DNA from: JBFMAI01 sp040755725
GTDB taxonomy: Bacteria > Planctomycetota > Phycisphaerae > UBA1845 > Fen-1342
Reading direction: 5' to 3'
DNA: 64,000 nucleotides
Assembly (NCBI GenBank): GCA_040755725.1
Contig: JBFMAI010000023.1
Location: 124,001-188,000 of the forward strand
Shown here: in pieces, positions 8,838 to 17,306 of the stretch
How the letters are laid out: each line of letters begins with the position of its first letter
Position numbering within the stretch: position 1 is the first letter of the stretch
Position numbers and translations under genes: made by a program
The notes under the pieces: model-generated
What the model saw: only the letters and a program-made list of their open reading frames with translations
Databases searched by the model: none
Told to the model about the DNA's origin: nothing

Positions 8838-9722
8838 CTAGCGACGACGCAGCGCCGCCAGGCCCGCCACCGCGAGCAGGGTCAGACTCGCCGGCTCGGG
8901 GATGACGAGGTAGTCGATGTAGCGGCCGCCGCCGGAGTACACGAGGGTGCTCTGGCCGGTGCCGACGTCGTAGACGTACGCCCCGGTGCCGCTGGTCCAC
9001 ATGATGTTGCCGTCGCCGAGCTGCCACACGCCACGGGCCCCCGAGGCGGTGAACGAGCCGAGCAGGCCGCCGGTGTTCACGTCCAGCCGCACGACGTTGT
9101 TGGACGAGAAGCCCGCCACGAGAACATCGCCGTTGGTCGCGTAATTCATCTGCTCGGCGAAGTTCAACGACGTGGAGTTGTGGAACGTGCCGAGCGAGGC
9201 GCCGGCGAGCGTAAAGCGATGGATGTCGTCGTTGGCGCTGCTGGACGAAACCAGCATGGCCCCTTGGTGCTCCAGGATGCCGAACGGGCTGGGGGCCAGC
9301 CCGACGGTCGAGAAGGACCCTTTGTTGTTGCCCAGCACGTCGAACATGATCACCGCGTTGCCCGGCGCGCCGTTGGCGGTGCCGGAGTTGGTGACGTACA
9401 CGGTGTCGCCGATCAGCCCCATGCCGCGGATGTTGTCCATTCCGCCGGTGATGGGGGTCAGCGGGTTGCCCAAGACGTCCCAGCGGGCGATGCGGTCGCC
9501 GACCTGTTCGGAGACCCAGATCTCGTTGCCGACTTGCAGCGCGTGTATGGGGGTCCCGCTCTGGAGCGCGAAGTAGGTCGCGTTGACCACCGCCCCGTCG
9601 TACGGATCGAACAGCACCAGTCGGTTGTTCGTCGAGTCAGGCATCATCAGGTACTGCGCGTGCGCCGCCAGGGGCGCAACAACCAACGCAATAAGAACGG
9701 GCAACGTAACGCGATGAACCAT
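8838..9722 (-). CDS. PEP-CTERM sorted beta-propeller protein
   Basis: A 294-residue exported protein. Signal peptide MVHRVTLPVLIALVVAPLAA is followed by AHAQ. The middle is a repeating beta-rich domain of NHL/SMP-30 propeller type, with units such as GTPIHALQVGNEIWVSEQVG and GDRIARWDVLGNPLTPI. The C terminus VIPEPASLTLLAVAGLAALR, ending in further arginines, is a classic PEP-CTERM sorting signal, so the protein is probably processed by an exosortase and delivered to the outside or matrix. The ATG has a strong AAGGAGG upstream. No exosortase gene is in the window. The ligand is unknown. Confidence 0.88.
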   Translation of the reverse strand: MVHRVTLPVLIALVVAPLAAHAQYLMMPDSTNNRLVLFDPYDGAVVNATYFALQSGTPIHALQVGNEIWVSEQVGDRIARWDVLGNPLTPITGGMDNIRGMGLIGDTVYVTNSGTANGAPGNAVIMFDVLGNNKGSFSTVGLAPSPFGILEHQGAMLVSSSSANDDIHRFTLAGASLGTFHNSTSLNFAEQMNYATNGDVLVAGFSSNNVVRLDVNTGGLLGSFTASGARGVWQLGDGNIMWTSGTGAYVYDVGTGQSTLVYSGGGRYIDYLVIPEPASLTLLAVAGLAALRRR

Positions 9723-10244
9723 CTCTCTCCTCCTTCTCCGGCCTCCCCGAGCCGCGGATCCGCAACCACGGCTCTACACCACTGCAGCCTAGCAGATTTC
9801 GTTCAAGTCTCCAACTGGCATTGTCCGGATTTCGCGCCGCGTATATTCGGACCTTCGCGGCGGCGGCTCGTGGCCGGCCACCGCTCCGCCGGGGCGGGCG
9901 TCAACAGCCGGGGGCGCGGCGGGGGGTAGCTCGCCGAAGCCCCCGGTCGAGGCCGGCGATTGCCTCCGAGCCCCGAGGGGGCGACCGAAGGCATCCCGAC
10001 AGGGCAGGCCGTCGCCCCTGCACAGCGGGCCAGAAACGAACGTGCCCCATCCTTCCGGGGGCTCGGCCGGTCCCGGCGCGTCGGGACCGGGCAGCGCCCC
10101 CGGCGATTGACCGCGGCCCCTGCGGGCCGGTGCAGCTTGCCGGACGTGTTACGCGCCCTCTCGCCGTCGCCGGAGCTCGTGTTTGACGCGCCGGGCGGTC
10201 GCCGTCAAAATGCATTGTTTTGACAGCCAGAGGGAGGCTTGGTC
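9723..10244. other. Intergenic region between divergent genes
   Basis: About 520 bp with no credible gene. It is very GC-rich between 9880 and 10150 and holds a perfect inverted repeat at 10067-10090 (CCGGTCCCG ... CGGGACCGG) related to repeat family B. The end next to the lipoprotein gene is less GC-rich. Short open frames here show no coding character. Confidence 0.6.
10067..10090. repeat. Family B palindrome (short copy)
   Basis: Nine-bp perfect arms CCGGTCCCG and CGGGACCGG around GCGCGT. It contains the 16-mer TCCCGGCGCGTCGGGA that also occurs at 26228-26243, and with one base changed at 20355-20370 and 30988-31003. It lies in the divergent region upstream of the lipoprotein gene. Confidence 0.6.
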
Positions 10245-10754
10245 ATGGACGCGACGATGGCGCGGAAAACCCGATGGTCAGTTTGGGGCGCGGCGTGTGT
10301 GGTCGCGTGCGCCGGGCTGGTCGGTCTGACCGGGTGCAGCGGGCTGGGCAGCGGCAACGGCAGCCCGGGCGTCAGCACTGGACCGCCGGCCTCCCCCGTC
10401 CAACACACCATGCTCCAGAACATCCCGTTGCCGGTGGGTTTCCGGCTGGTGCCCGAGCGCAGCGTGGCGCGGGAAAGCGGCCAGTTCCGCGTCGCCCAGT
10501 GCGAATTCGAGGGCGGCACCAATCCGGACGCGGTAACGCGGTTTTACATCGAGTACATGCCGACGGCGAAGTTCACGCTGCGGCAGAAGCGTTTTGACAG
10601 TGGCGAATACCTGCTGCGGTTCGAGAGCGACGCGGAGGAGTGCAACGTCCGCGTCCGGCCGAAAAGCTCGGGCAGCACCCTGGTCATCGACATCGGTCCG
10701 ATCTCCAAGGGTACCACCGAGCGCGAGGGCCAGCCGCCGCACCCGCGGCGTTAG
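10245..10754 (+). CDS. Lipoprotein of unknown function
   Basis: A 169-residue protein with a signal peptide ending in the lipobox GLTGC (Cys about residue 31), then a Ser/Gly/Pro-rich linker. The C-terminal domain of about 100 residues begins IPLPVGFRLVPERS and contains DAVTRFYIEYMP and GEYLLRFESDAEEC. This resembles small planctomycete lipoproteins without assigned function. The ATG at 10245 has AGGGAGG upstream; a TTG two codons earlier is also open. It is followed after 38 bp by the TPR-like membrane protein and then rluA, so it may head a small operon. Confidence 0.75.
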   Translation: MDATMARKTRWSVWGAACVVACAGLVGLTGCSGLGSGNGSPGVSTGPPASPVQHTMLQNIPLPVGFRLVPERSVARESGQFRVAQCEFEGGTNPDAVTRFYIEYMPTAKFTLRQKRFDSGEYLLRFESDAEECNVRVRPKSSGSTLVIDIGPISKGTTEREGQPPHPRR

Positions 10755-10792
10755 CCCCGCCGACCAACCGGCCCGCCGCCTGAGGGAACCCA

Positions 10793-11650
10793 ATGGATGC
10801 CGACACACGACATCAACTGAAGCAGAACGAACTGGCCGAGGCGATCGGCCGGCTGCGCGACTTGCGCGACCCCCGCTTCCTCGCCGCGCTGGCGGTGCTG
10901 GTCGTGGTCGTGCTGGCCATACTGGGGTGGAAGGCCTGGAACTACAGCCAGCGATTGACCTTGCAACAGGCCTCGCAGCAGTTGGGCGCGCTTCAGGAAG
11001 CCCTCGAAAGCCAGGATACCGCGCGGATCGCGCGGGCCCGGGACGACCTGCGGGCGATGATCGACAGCACTCGCAACACAGACATGGCCGCCGCCGCCCG
11101 CCTGCTGCTGGCCCGTTCCCGCTACGACGAGGCCATGAGCAGCGCGGCCCAACGCCCCGCCGGATTCGAGGAGGCCGCGACCCAGCTTGAGAAGCTGATC
11201 GCTCAGCCGGCGGTGTCGCCGATGCTCCGGGCGGCGGCGACGTACCTGTTGGCAAACACGTACGAATCGCTGCGGCGGGTGGACGCCGCGAAGGAGCTGT
11301 GGCAGCAACTGGCCCGGGAGGCGTTGTACGCCGGGACCCCGTATCAGTCGCTGGCCGAGGAGAAGCTGCTATCGATCGACGAGCTGTCGACCCCGGTGGC
11401 CTTCGTGCCGGGCAGCCCGCCCCCGCCCCCGCCACCGGATACGCAACCCGGCACTAAGATCAGACTCACGCCGGGAGAAAGCGTGCTGCTTCAGCCAAAC
11501 ATGCCCCCGGTCGTGGTGCCGAACGAGCCGTCGCGCCCGCCCGGAGAGGAGAACCCTGCGGTTCCCGGCGAGGGTGAGACGCCGCCGGCCGAGCCCGCAG
11601 GGGAGTCGTCGCTGCCGGAAGGGCCGCCGGCGACCCAGCCCGCGCCGTGA
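10793..11650 (+). CDS. Membrane-anchored TPR-like protein
   Basis: A 285-residue protein with an N-terminal transmembrane helix (LAALAVLVVVVLAILGWKAW, about residues 31-50). A periplasmic helical domain follows with degenerate TPR-like repeats (AAARLLLARSRYDEAMSSAA; AAATYLLANTYESLRRVDAA). The last 80 residues are Pro/Glu-rich and probably disordered. The arrangement recalls YfgM-like single-pass TPR proteins that help envelope protein folding, but this is not a firm assignment. Its stop overlaps the GTG start of rluA by 4 bp (GTGA), so the two are translationally coupled. Confidence 0.78.
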   Translation: MDADTRHQLKQNELAEAIGRLRDLRDPRFLAALAVLVVVVLAILGWKAWNYSQRLTLQQASQQLGALQEALESQDTARIARARDDLRAMIDSTRNTDMAAAARLLLARSRYDEAMSSAAQRPAGFEEAATQLEKLIAQPAVSPMLRAAATYLLANTYESLRRVDAAKELWQQLAREALYAGTPYQSLAEEKLLSIDELSTPVAFVPGSPPPPPPPDTQPGTKIRLTPGESVLLQPNMPPVVVPNEPSRPPGEENPAVPGEGETPPAEPAGESSLPEGPPATQPAP

Positions 11651-12681
11651 AGCCCGACGAAGAGGACATCCTCGAACGTCCGATTCCGATTGACGAAGAT
11701 CAGGCCGAGCGGGTGCGGATTCACGTCCGCCGGCGGCTGCCGGGTCGTCGGCTGGACAAGTACCTGCACGGCCGGTTCCCGCGGCTGTCGCGCACGACCA
11801 TTCAGCGGCTGATCAAGCAGGGGGCGATCACCGTCAACGGGGCGACGACCAAGGCCAGTTACGAGATGTGCGGGGGCGACGTGGTCGAGTTGGTCATCCC
11901 GCCGCCCGAGCCGCGCGAGGTCATCCCCGAGGACATCCCGCTCGACATCGTGTACGAAGACGACGATCTGCTGGCGCTCAACAAGGCGGCCGGGATCATC
12001 TGCCATCCGGCCCGCGGCGATCAGACCGGGACGGTGGCCAACGCGTTGGTGTTCTACGCCAACACGCTGAGCCACGGGGAAGACCCGTTTCGCCCCGGCA
12101 TCGTCCACCGGCTCGACAAGAACACCACCGGGATCATGCTGGTGGCCAAGACCGACGAGGCCCACTGGCGGCTCTCGCTCCAGTTCGAGCGCCGCACGGT
12201 AAAAAAGACCTACCTGGCCATCGTCCACGGCAACCCCCCGCTGGACGGAGACACGATCGACGCGCCCATCGGCGTCCACCCCGTTGTCCGCGAGAAGTTC
12301 GCCGTCTTTGTCCGCGACAACAAGATCGACACCACCAAGAGCGCGGTGACGGCGTACGAGGTGGCCGAGCGCTACCGCGGCTTCGCCCTCGTCAAGCTGT
12401 TTCCCAAGACCGGGCGGACGCACCAACTGCGCGTCCACATGTCGCACATCGGGCACCCAATCGTCGGCGACACCATGTACGGGGGGCGCGTCGTCAGCGC
12501 GTTCGACCTCACGCTCAACCCCGCCGCTCCGGTCCAGCCGCTGTTCACCGTCCAGGCCCTGCACGCGTGGAAGATCAGCTTCCGACACCCGATTCGGGAG
12601 GAGCCGATGGAATTGGAGGCCCCGCTGCCGTCCCCGTTTCTGCAAGCCGTGGAGCTACTGCGGAGTGTGCCCCGTGCGTGA
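11647..12681 (+). CDS. RluA-family pseudouridine synthase (RluD-like)
   Basis: A 344-residue enzyme that converts uridine to pseudouridine in 23S rRNA. An N-terminal S4 RNA-binding domain (RLDKYLHGRFPRLSRTTIQR, about residues 35-90) is followed by the catalytic domain with HRLDKNTTGIMLVAK, which contains the catalytic Asp. The C-terminal signature GRTHQLRVHMSHIGHPIVGD is present. Domain order and size fit RluC/RluD; the exact target base cannot be read from sequence alone. The GTG start overlaps the previous stop (GTGA), and the 3' end overlaps the PBP4 start by 8 bp. Confidence 0.92.
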   Translation: MKPDEEDILERPIPIDEDQAERVRIHVRRRLPGRRLDKYLHGRFPRLSRTTIQRLIKQGAITVNGATTKASYEMCGGDVVELVIPPPEPREVIPEDIPLDIVYEDDDLLALNKAAGIICHPARGDQTGTVANALVFYANTLSHGEDPFRPGIVHRLDKNTTGIMLVAKTDEAHWRLSLQFERRTVKKTYLAIVHGNPPLDGDTIDAPIGVHPVVREKFAVFVRDNKIDTTKSAVTAYEVAERYRGFALVKLFPKTGRTHQLRVHMSHIGHPIVGDTMYGGRVVSAFDLTLNPAAPVQPLFTVQALHAWKISFRHPIREEPMELEAPLPSPFLQAVELLRSVPRA

Positions 12682-14206
12682 TCGGCTGTTCACGATCGGG
12701 CGACATGGGAGGCCGAGGCTCCTGCCGAGCCGGCCGGAGAGGGCGCCGATCTGCTCGCCGGCCAGGCGGGAAGGCCCGCGATCAGCCCGCAAGCCCCGTT
12801 GCGTCGCCGTGACGGCGCTGCTCTTGGGCAGCGCGCTGGTGGCCGCCGCGGGGGGCCCCGACGAGGTTGCCGCGCGGCTCGACCAACGACTCGCCCGTCT
12901 GCCGCGGGGCACCGAAATCGGTCTGATGGTCGCCGACTGCGGACGCGATGAAACCTGGTATGCGTCCGAGGTTGATCGCCCGCTCAAGCCCGCCAGCGTG
13001 CAGAAGCTCCTGGTGACGGCGGTGGCCCTGGAGCACCTCGGCCCCGATTTCCGCTATCGCACGGAGCTGTACCTCCACGACGGCGAGTTGTGGATCGTGG
13101 GCGGCGGCGACCCGGGACTGGGGGACGAACGGCTGGCCGCGCGCGGCGGCCGGGATGCCCAAGCCGTGCTAACGGACTGGTCGGCCGCCCTGCGCAGCCG
13201 CGGCGTGGCCGCTGTTCACCGGATCGTGCTGGACGACGGCGTCTTCGACACCCAGTTTCGGCATCCTGACTGGCCCGCGAGCCAGGCCGATCGCTGGTAC
13301 CAGGCCCCGGTGGGTGGATTGAACCTGAATGACAACTGCCTCGACGTGAAGGTGCAGGTAAGCGGCCGAAACGTCACGCTGCAACTGCGTCCCGACATCC
13401 CCTTGAACCTGATCGACAACACCTTGCGCGTGGATCGCCGGCAGCGAATCACGCTGAAACGGCCGGCCGACAGCGACACGATTCAACTCCGCGGCACGGT
13501 CAGCCGCAGCGGGGAGCTCGACCCGGTGGCCGTGCGGGACCCGACGTTGTTCTTCGCGCAGGCGCTGAAGCACGCGTTGGAACGAGACGGCATCGCGGTC
13601 CACGGGCCGGTCGTCCGCCGACACCTGACGCCGGAGGACTTGGCCGCCGCGGAGCGGATCGCCGCGCAGGAAACGCCGCTGCCGGATGTGCTGTGGCGGT
13701 GCAACACGTTCAGCCAGAACCTGTTTGCGGAGTGTCTGCTGAAGTCGCTGGCGGCCTACGGGCCCGGCGGGGCGCGGCGGCGCACGTCCGGGAGTTGGGG
13801 CGAAGGCGTGGCGGCTCTCGAAACGGGGCTGCGCGAGCTGGGCGTGGACCTGAACGGCGCCGTGTTGCGGGACGGCAGCGGTTTGAGTCACGCGAACCGG
13901 GCGACGGCCCGGCAGCTCGTCACGCTGCTGCTGCGGATGCGCCGCCACCCACACGCCGACGTCTTCCTCGCCAGCCTGGCCGAACCGGGGCGGGAAGGCT
14001 CAATGCGTAACCGCTACGACGACCCCGCGCTGCGCGGTCGCCTCCGGGCCAAGACCGGGACCATTGCCGGCGTGCGCGCCCTGGCGGGCTACGCCACGCG
14101 GCCCGATGGCACCACACTGGCCTTCGCCATCCTGGTGAACGGCGCGAACAACGATGACCTGCCGCTGGAGATCTGCAAGTTGCTGCTGGCCCCGGGCGGC
14201 CGGTAG
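12674..14206 (+). CDS. dacB: D-alanyl-D-alanine carboxypeptidase/endopeptidase (PBP4, S13)
   Basis: Low-molecular-weight penicillin-binding protein of peptidase family S13, which trims or cleaves peptidoglycan cross-links in the periplasm. All three active-site motifs are visible: SVQK (SxxK) in KPASVQKLLVTAV, SQN (SxN) in NTFSQNLFAE, and KTG in RAKTGTIAG. The long insert between the first two motifs is the usual S13 domain. The start is uncertain: GTG 12674 has CGGAG 8 nt upstream and gives 510 residues, but leaves about 45 residues before the hydrophobic signal core VTALLLGSALVAAAGG. That extension is encoded by a family B repeat copy. A GTG at 12809 would remove it. Confidence 0.88.
   Translation: MRDRLFTIGRHGRPRLLPSRPERAPICSPARREGPRSARKPRCVAVTALLLGSALVAAAGGPDEVAARLDQRLARLPRGTEIGLMVADCGRDETWYASEVDRPLKPASVQKLLVTAVALEHLGPDFRYRTELYLHDGELWIVGGGDPGLGDERLAARGGRDAQAVLTDWSAALRSRGVAAVHRIVLDDGVFDTQFRHPDWPASQADRWYQAPVGGLNLNDNCLDVKVQVSGRNVTLQLRPDIPLNLIDNTLRVDRRQRITLKRPADSDTIQLRGTVSRSGELDPVAVRDPTLFFAQALKHALERDGIAVHGPVVRRHLTPEDLAAAERIAAQETPLPDVLWRCNTFSQNLFAECLLKSLAAYGPGGARRRTSGSWGEGVAALETGLRELGVDLNGAVLRDGSGLSHANRATARQLVTLLLRMRRHPHADVFLASLAEPGREGSMRNRYDDPALRGRLRAKTGTIAGVRALAGYATRPDGTTLAFAILVNGANNDDLPLEICKLLLAPGGR
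12693..12737. repeat. Family B repeat inside the dacB 5' region
   Basis: GATCGGGCGACATGGGAGG, then CCGAGGCTCCTGCCGAGCCG, closely matches the unit at 26121-26160 (GATCGCGCGACTTGGGAGG, then GCGAGGCT). It lies just after the rluA stop and within the presumed N-terminal extension of PBP4, where it stays in frame. Confidence 0.65.
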
Positions 14207-14318
14207 CGGTGTCTTGCCCCCCTTGGCAAACCCGGCCCCCCGGCGACAATGGGCACGGCGCGGCCGCCGGCTTCCGGTCGGCCCGCCCGGTGCCGTGCAC
14301 AACCACAAGGAGCAGAGG

Positions 14319-14948
14319 ATGAAATGGTCTTGGCTGACAAGCGTGGCGACCGGCGTGGCGACAGGGCTGGCGGTGCTGGCATTTGCCCGGACGATCCAGG
14401 CCCAGGGGGCGGCCGCCCCCAGCGGTCGCGTCGCGTGCGTCAACGTGATTCGCATTCTGAATGAATACCAGAAGCAGAAGGACCTCATCGAGGAGCTGTC
14501 GGCCCGCCAGGAGAAGCTCCAGGCCGAGAACAACGAACGGCGGGCCAAGCTCGACACGCTGGACGCCGAGATCAGCGCCCTCGACCGGGACGATCCGACG
14601 CTTGTGACGCGGATGCGCGAGATGCTGGCCATGCAGGTGGACTACAAGAACTGGGGCGAGATGGCCCAGCTCAACATGGCCCGCGAATTCGGCCTGTGGT
14701 CCGTCCGCAACTACCGCGACATCCTCAAGGTCGTCGAGGACATCGCCCGACGGGACGGCTACGATCTGGTGTTCTACAAAGGCGAGCTCGAAGCCGTGTC
14801 CACTGATCCCGAGGCCATTCAGGAGCAAATCCGCCGGCTCCAGGTCCTCTACGCCAACCCCGCCGTGGACGTCACCCAAATCGTCCTGGACAAGCTCAAT
14901 ACCGACTACCGGGCCCAACCCAAGCGGCCCATGTTGGAGGCGCCCTGA
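14319..14948 (+). CDS. OmpH/Skp family periplasmic chaperone
   Basis: A 209-residue exported protein with signal peptide (ATGVATGLAVLAFARTIQAQ), then a short beta strand GRVACVNVIRIL typical of Skp and a long coiled coil (KQKDLIEELSARQEKLQAEN onward). Skp/OmpH chaperones keep outer-membrane proteins soluble in the periplasm. The gene sits 13 bp upstream of lpxD, the conserved skp-lpxD order seen in many Gram-negative bacteria, which supports the call. The ATG at 14319 has AAGGAG upstream. It is the first gene of the lipid A operon ompH-lpxD-lpxC/fabZ-lpxA. Confidence 0.87.
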   Translation: MKWSWLTSVATGVATGLAVLAFARTIQAQGAAAPSGRVACVNVIRILNEYQKQKDLIEELSARQEKLQAENNERRAKLDTLDAEISALDRDDPTLVTRMREMLAMQVDYKNWGEMAQLNMAREFGLWSVRNYRDILKVVEDIARRDGYDLVFYKGELEAVSTDPEAIQEQIRRLQVLYANPAVDVTQIVLDKLNTDYRAQPKRPMLEAP

Positions 14949-14961
14949 GTCGCACGCCGGC

Positions 14962-16014
14962 ATGGATCAACTCCCGTCCATCTCGGCCGGGGAACTGAGC
15001 CGGCGTGTTGGCGGCACGCTGGAGGGCGACGCGACGCGCGTCGTGCGGGGCGTCGCCACGTTGGAGGAGGCCGGCCCCGAGCACCTGTCCTGGCTGAGCC
15101 AGGCGCAGTGGCTGCCGAAGCTGGCGACCTCGCACGCCGGCGTTGTCCTGGTCCCGCCTGATGCGCCCGTGCCAACGGGCTGCGTCGCCATTCGCGTGCG
15201 CGATCCCGAACTGGCGCTGTGTAGCGCACTGGCGGCCCTGGCGCCGCCAGTGCCCGCCCTGCCCGTCGGCGTCGACCCGACCGCGCGGGTCGCGCCGAGC
15301 GCCGCGATCGAAGGGGCCGCGGTTGGCCCGTTTGTATACGTCGGCGAAGGAGCGCACGTCGGTCCCGGCACGCAACTGCACGCGGGAGTCTACGTGGGGG
15401 CGCACAGCCGCATCGGCCGCGACGCCGTCCTGTGGCCCAACGTCGTTGTCCGCGAGCGCACGACGATCGGCAACCGGGTCGTGATCCACCCGAATGCCAC
15501 GATCGGCGCTGACGGCTTCGGCTACCTCCAGCGTGAGGGCCGGCACGTCAAGATCCCGCAGATCGGCCGGGTCGTCATCGAGGACGACGTGGAGATCGGG
15601 GCAAACACGTGCATCGACCGCGCCCGCAGCGGCGAAACCCGCATCGGCCGCGGAACGAAGATTGATAACCTGGTGCAGATCGGCCACAATGTCCGCGTCG
15701 GCCCGGAGTGCATCATCGTCAGCCAATGCGGCATCTCCGGTTCCACGACGCTGGGCGACCACGTTATCCTGGCCGGCCAGGTCGGAATCATCGACCACCT
15801 GACGATCGGTCGGGGCGCCGTCGTGGCGGCGAAGTCCGGCGTGGCCCGCGACATCCCGGACGGGCAGGTGTGGCGCGGGATCCCAGCGGTCGAAAACAGC
15901 GAGTTCGGCCGGCAGGCCGTCGGCGTGCGCCGCCTGCCTAAGATCATGGACCAACTAAAGGAACTGGCCAAGCGGATCGAGGCCCTTGAGTCGGCAAAGG
16001 ACCATCCAGCGTGA
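14962..16014 (+). CDS. lpxD: UDP-3-O-acylglucosamine N-acyltransferase
   Basis: A 350-residue acyltransferase of lipid A synthesis (third step), adding an acyl chain to the 2-amino group of UDP-3-O-acylglucosamine. The N-terminal uridine-binding domain contains GVATLEEAGPEHLSWLSQ. A left-handed beta helix of hexapeptide repeats follows with IGADGFGY and the QIGHNV segment that holds the catalytic histidine. A C-terminal helix (KIMDQLKELAKRIEALES) ends the protein, as in the trimeric family. It overlaps the TTG start of lpxC/fabZ by 29 bp, so they are tightly coupled. Confidence 0.95.
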   Translation: MDQLPSISAGELSRRVGGTLEGDATRVVRGVATLEEAGPEHLSWLSQAQWLPKLATSHAGVVLVPPDAPVPTGCVAIRVRDPELALCSALAALAPPVPALPVGVDPTARVAPSAAIEGAAVGPFVYVGEGAHVGPGTQLHAGVYVGAHSRIGRDAVLWPNVVVRERTTIGNRVVIHPNATIGADGFGYLQREGRHVKIPQIGRVVIEDDVEIGANTCIDRARSGETRIGRGTKIDNLVQIGHNVRVGPECIIVSQCGISGSTTLGDHVILAGQVGIIDHLTIGRGAVVAAKSGVARDIPDGQVWRGIPAVENSEFGRQAVGVRRLPKIMDQLKELAKRIEALESAKDHPA

Positions 16015-17296
16015 GACGGAGCTGAGCGGCCGTGGGCTGTTCACCGGGTTCCCCGTGCGCGTCCGCTTCAAGCCCGCGCCCGCGGACACCGGCGTCATGT
16101 TCGTCCGCACCGACCAGCCCGAGCCGGTCCGTGTCGCGGCCCGCGTCGAGAACCTGTCCAAACGGGCCCGCCGCACGTCACTGCGCAACGGCACCGCCGC
16201 CATCGAGACCGTTGAGCACTGCCTCGCCGCCGCGCGCGGCCTGGAAATCGACAACCTGGTGGTCGAGCTGGACAACGCGGAACTGCCCGGCGTCGACGGG
16301 AGCTGCCTGCCCTTTGTCGAGTCCCTGCAGGCGGCGGGCGTGCAGGAGCAGGAAGCCGAGCGGCGGATTCTGCGGATTCAGGAGCCGCTGCGCGTAACCG
16401 AAGGCCCCGCGGAACTGGTCGCGTGGCCGGGTGACGGCGAGCGACTGGAGATCATCTACGAGCTGGACTACGGGCGCGAGAGCCCGATCGGACACCAGAT
16501 TCTGCGTTTTGAGGTCGATCCAAAGTCGTTCCTGGAGCAGATCGCCCCGTCGCGGACCTTCGTGCTCGAAGAAGAGGCGCGGCAACTCCGCGCCGCCGGT
16601 CTCGGTACGCACCTGACCTACGCCGACATCCTGGTCATCGGCCGCGACGGCCCGATCGACAACAGCTACCGCTACGCCGACGAGTGCGTGCGGCACAAGA
16701 TCCTCGACCTGGTGGGCGACCTGATGCTGGCCGGGGGGTTCGTGTGCGGGAAGATCTACGCACGCCGGTCCGGGCACCACCTGAACCAGGAGCTCGTCCG
16801 CCGCCTGTGCGAGCAGCGCGAGCGGGACGAGATCGCGGCGCAACTGACCCGGCGGACCGAACTCGACATCCGCCAGGTGCAGCGCATCCTGCCGCACCGC
16901 TACCCGATGCTCCTGGTGGACCGCGTGATCGAAGTGGACGGGGACCGCCGGGCGGTCGGCATCAAGAACGTCTCGATCAACGAGCCGTTCTTCCTGGGGC
17001 ACTATCCGCGCCAACCGATCATGCCGGGAGTGCTCATCATCGAAGCCCTGGCCCAGCTCGGCGGCATCCTGCTGTCGCAGAAGCTCGAGCACACCGGCAA
17101 AGTCGCCGTGTTGCTCAGCCTCGACAAGGTGAAGTTCCGCCGGCAGGTGATCCCGGGCGACCAGCTCGTGCTGGAAGCCCAGTCCGTCCGCGTCAAGGCC
17201 CGTACCGGGCAAACCCAGTGCCGCGCCACCGTCGGCGGCGAGCTGGTCGCCGAGGCGATGATCCGCTTCATGCTCGTGGATGCCGACCCCGTGTGA
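15986..17296 (+). CDS. lpxC/fabZ: Bifunctional LpxC deacetylase / FabZ dehydratase
   Basis: A 436-residue fusion. Residues 1-280 are LpxC, the zinc deacetylase that commits to lipid A synthesis. Its ligands are visible in VEHCLAA (His), RHKILDLVGD (His and Asp) and SGHHLNQ (active-site His). Residues from about 290 on are FabZ, the (3R)-hydroxyacyl-ACP dehydratase, with LPHRYPMLLVDRV, GHYPRQPIMPG (catalytic His) and IIEALAQ (catalytic Glu). Such fusions are known in Bacteroidetes and planctomycetes; they link competing uses of hydroxyacyl-ACP. The start is TTG within the end of lpxD. lpxA follows after 10 bp. Confidence 0.95.
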   Translation: MSRQRTIQRETELSGRGLFTGFPVRVRFKPAPADTGVMFVRTDQPEPVRVAARVENLSKRARRTSLRNGTAAIETVEHCLAAARGLEIDNLVVELDNAELPGVDGSCLPFVESLQAAGVQEQEAERRILRIQEPLRVTEGPAELVAWPGDGERLEIIYELDYGRESPIGHQILRFEVDPKSFLEQIAPSRTFVLEEEARQLRAAGLGTHLTYADILVIGRDGPIDNSYRYADECVRHKILDLVGDLMLAGGFVCGKIYARRSGHHLNQELVRRLCEQRERDEIAAQLTRRTELDIRQVQRILPHRYPMLLVDRVIEVDGDRRAVGIKNVSINEPFFLGHYPRQPIMPGVLIIEALAQLGGILLSQKLEHTGKVAVLLSLDKVKFRRQVIPGDQLVLEAQSVRVKARTGQTQCRATVGGELVAEAMIRFMLVDADPV

Positions 17297-17306
17297 GACC
17301 CGTCGC

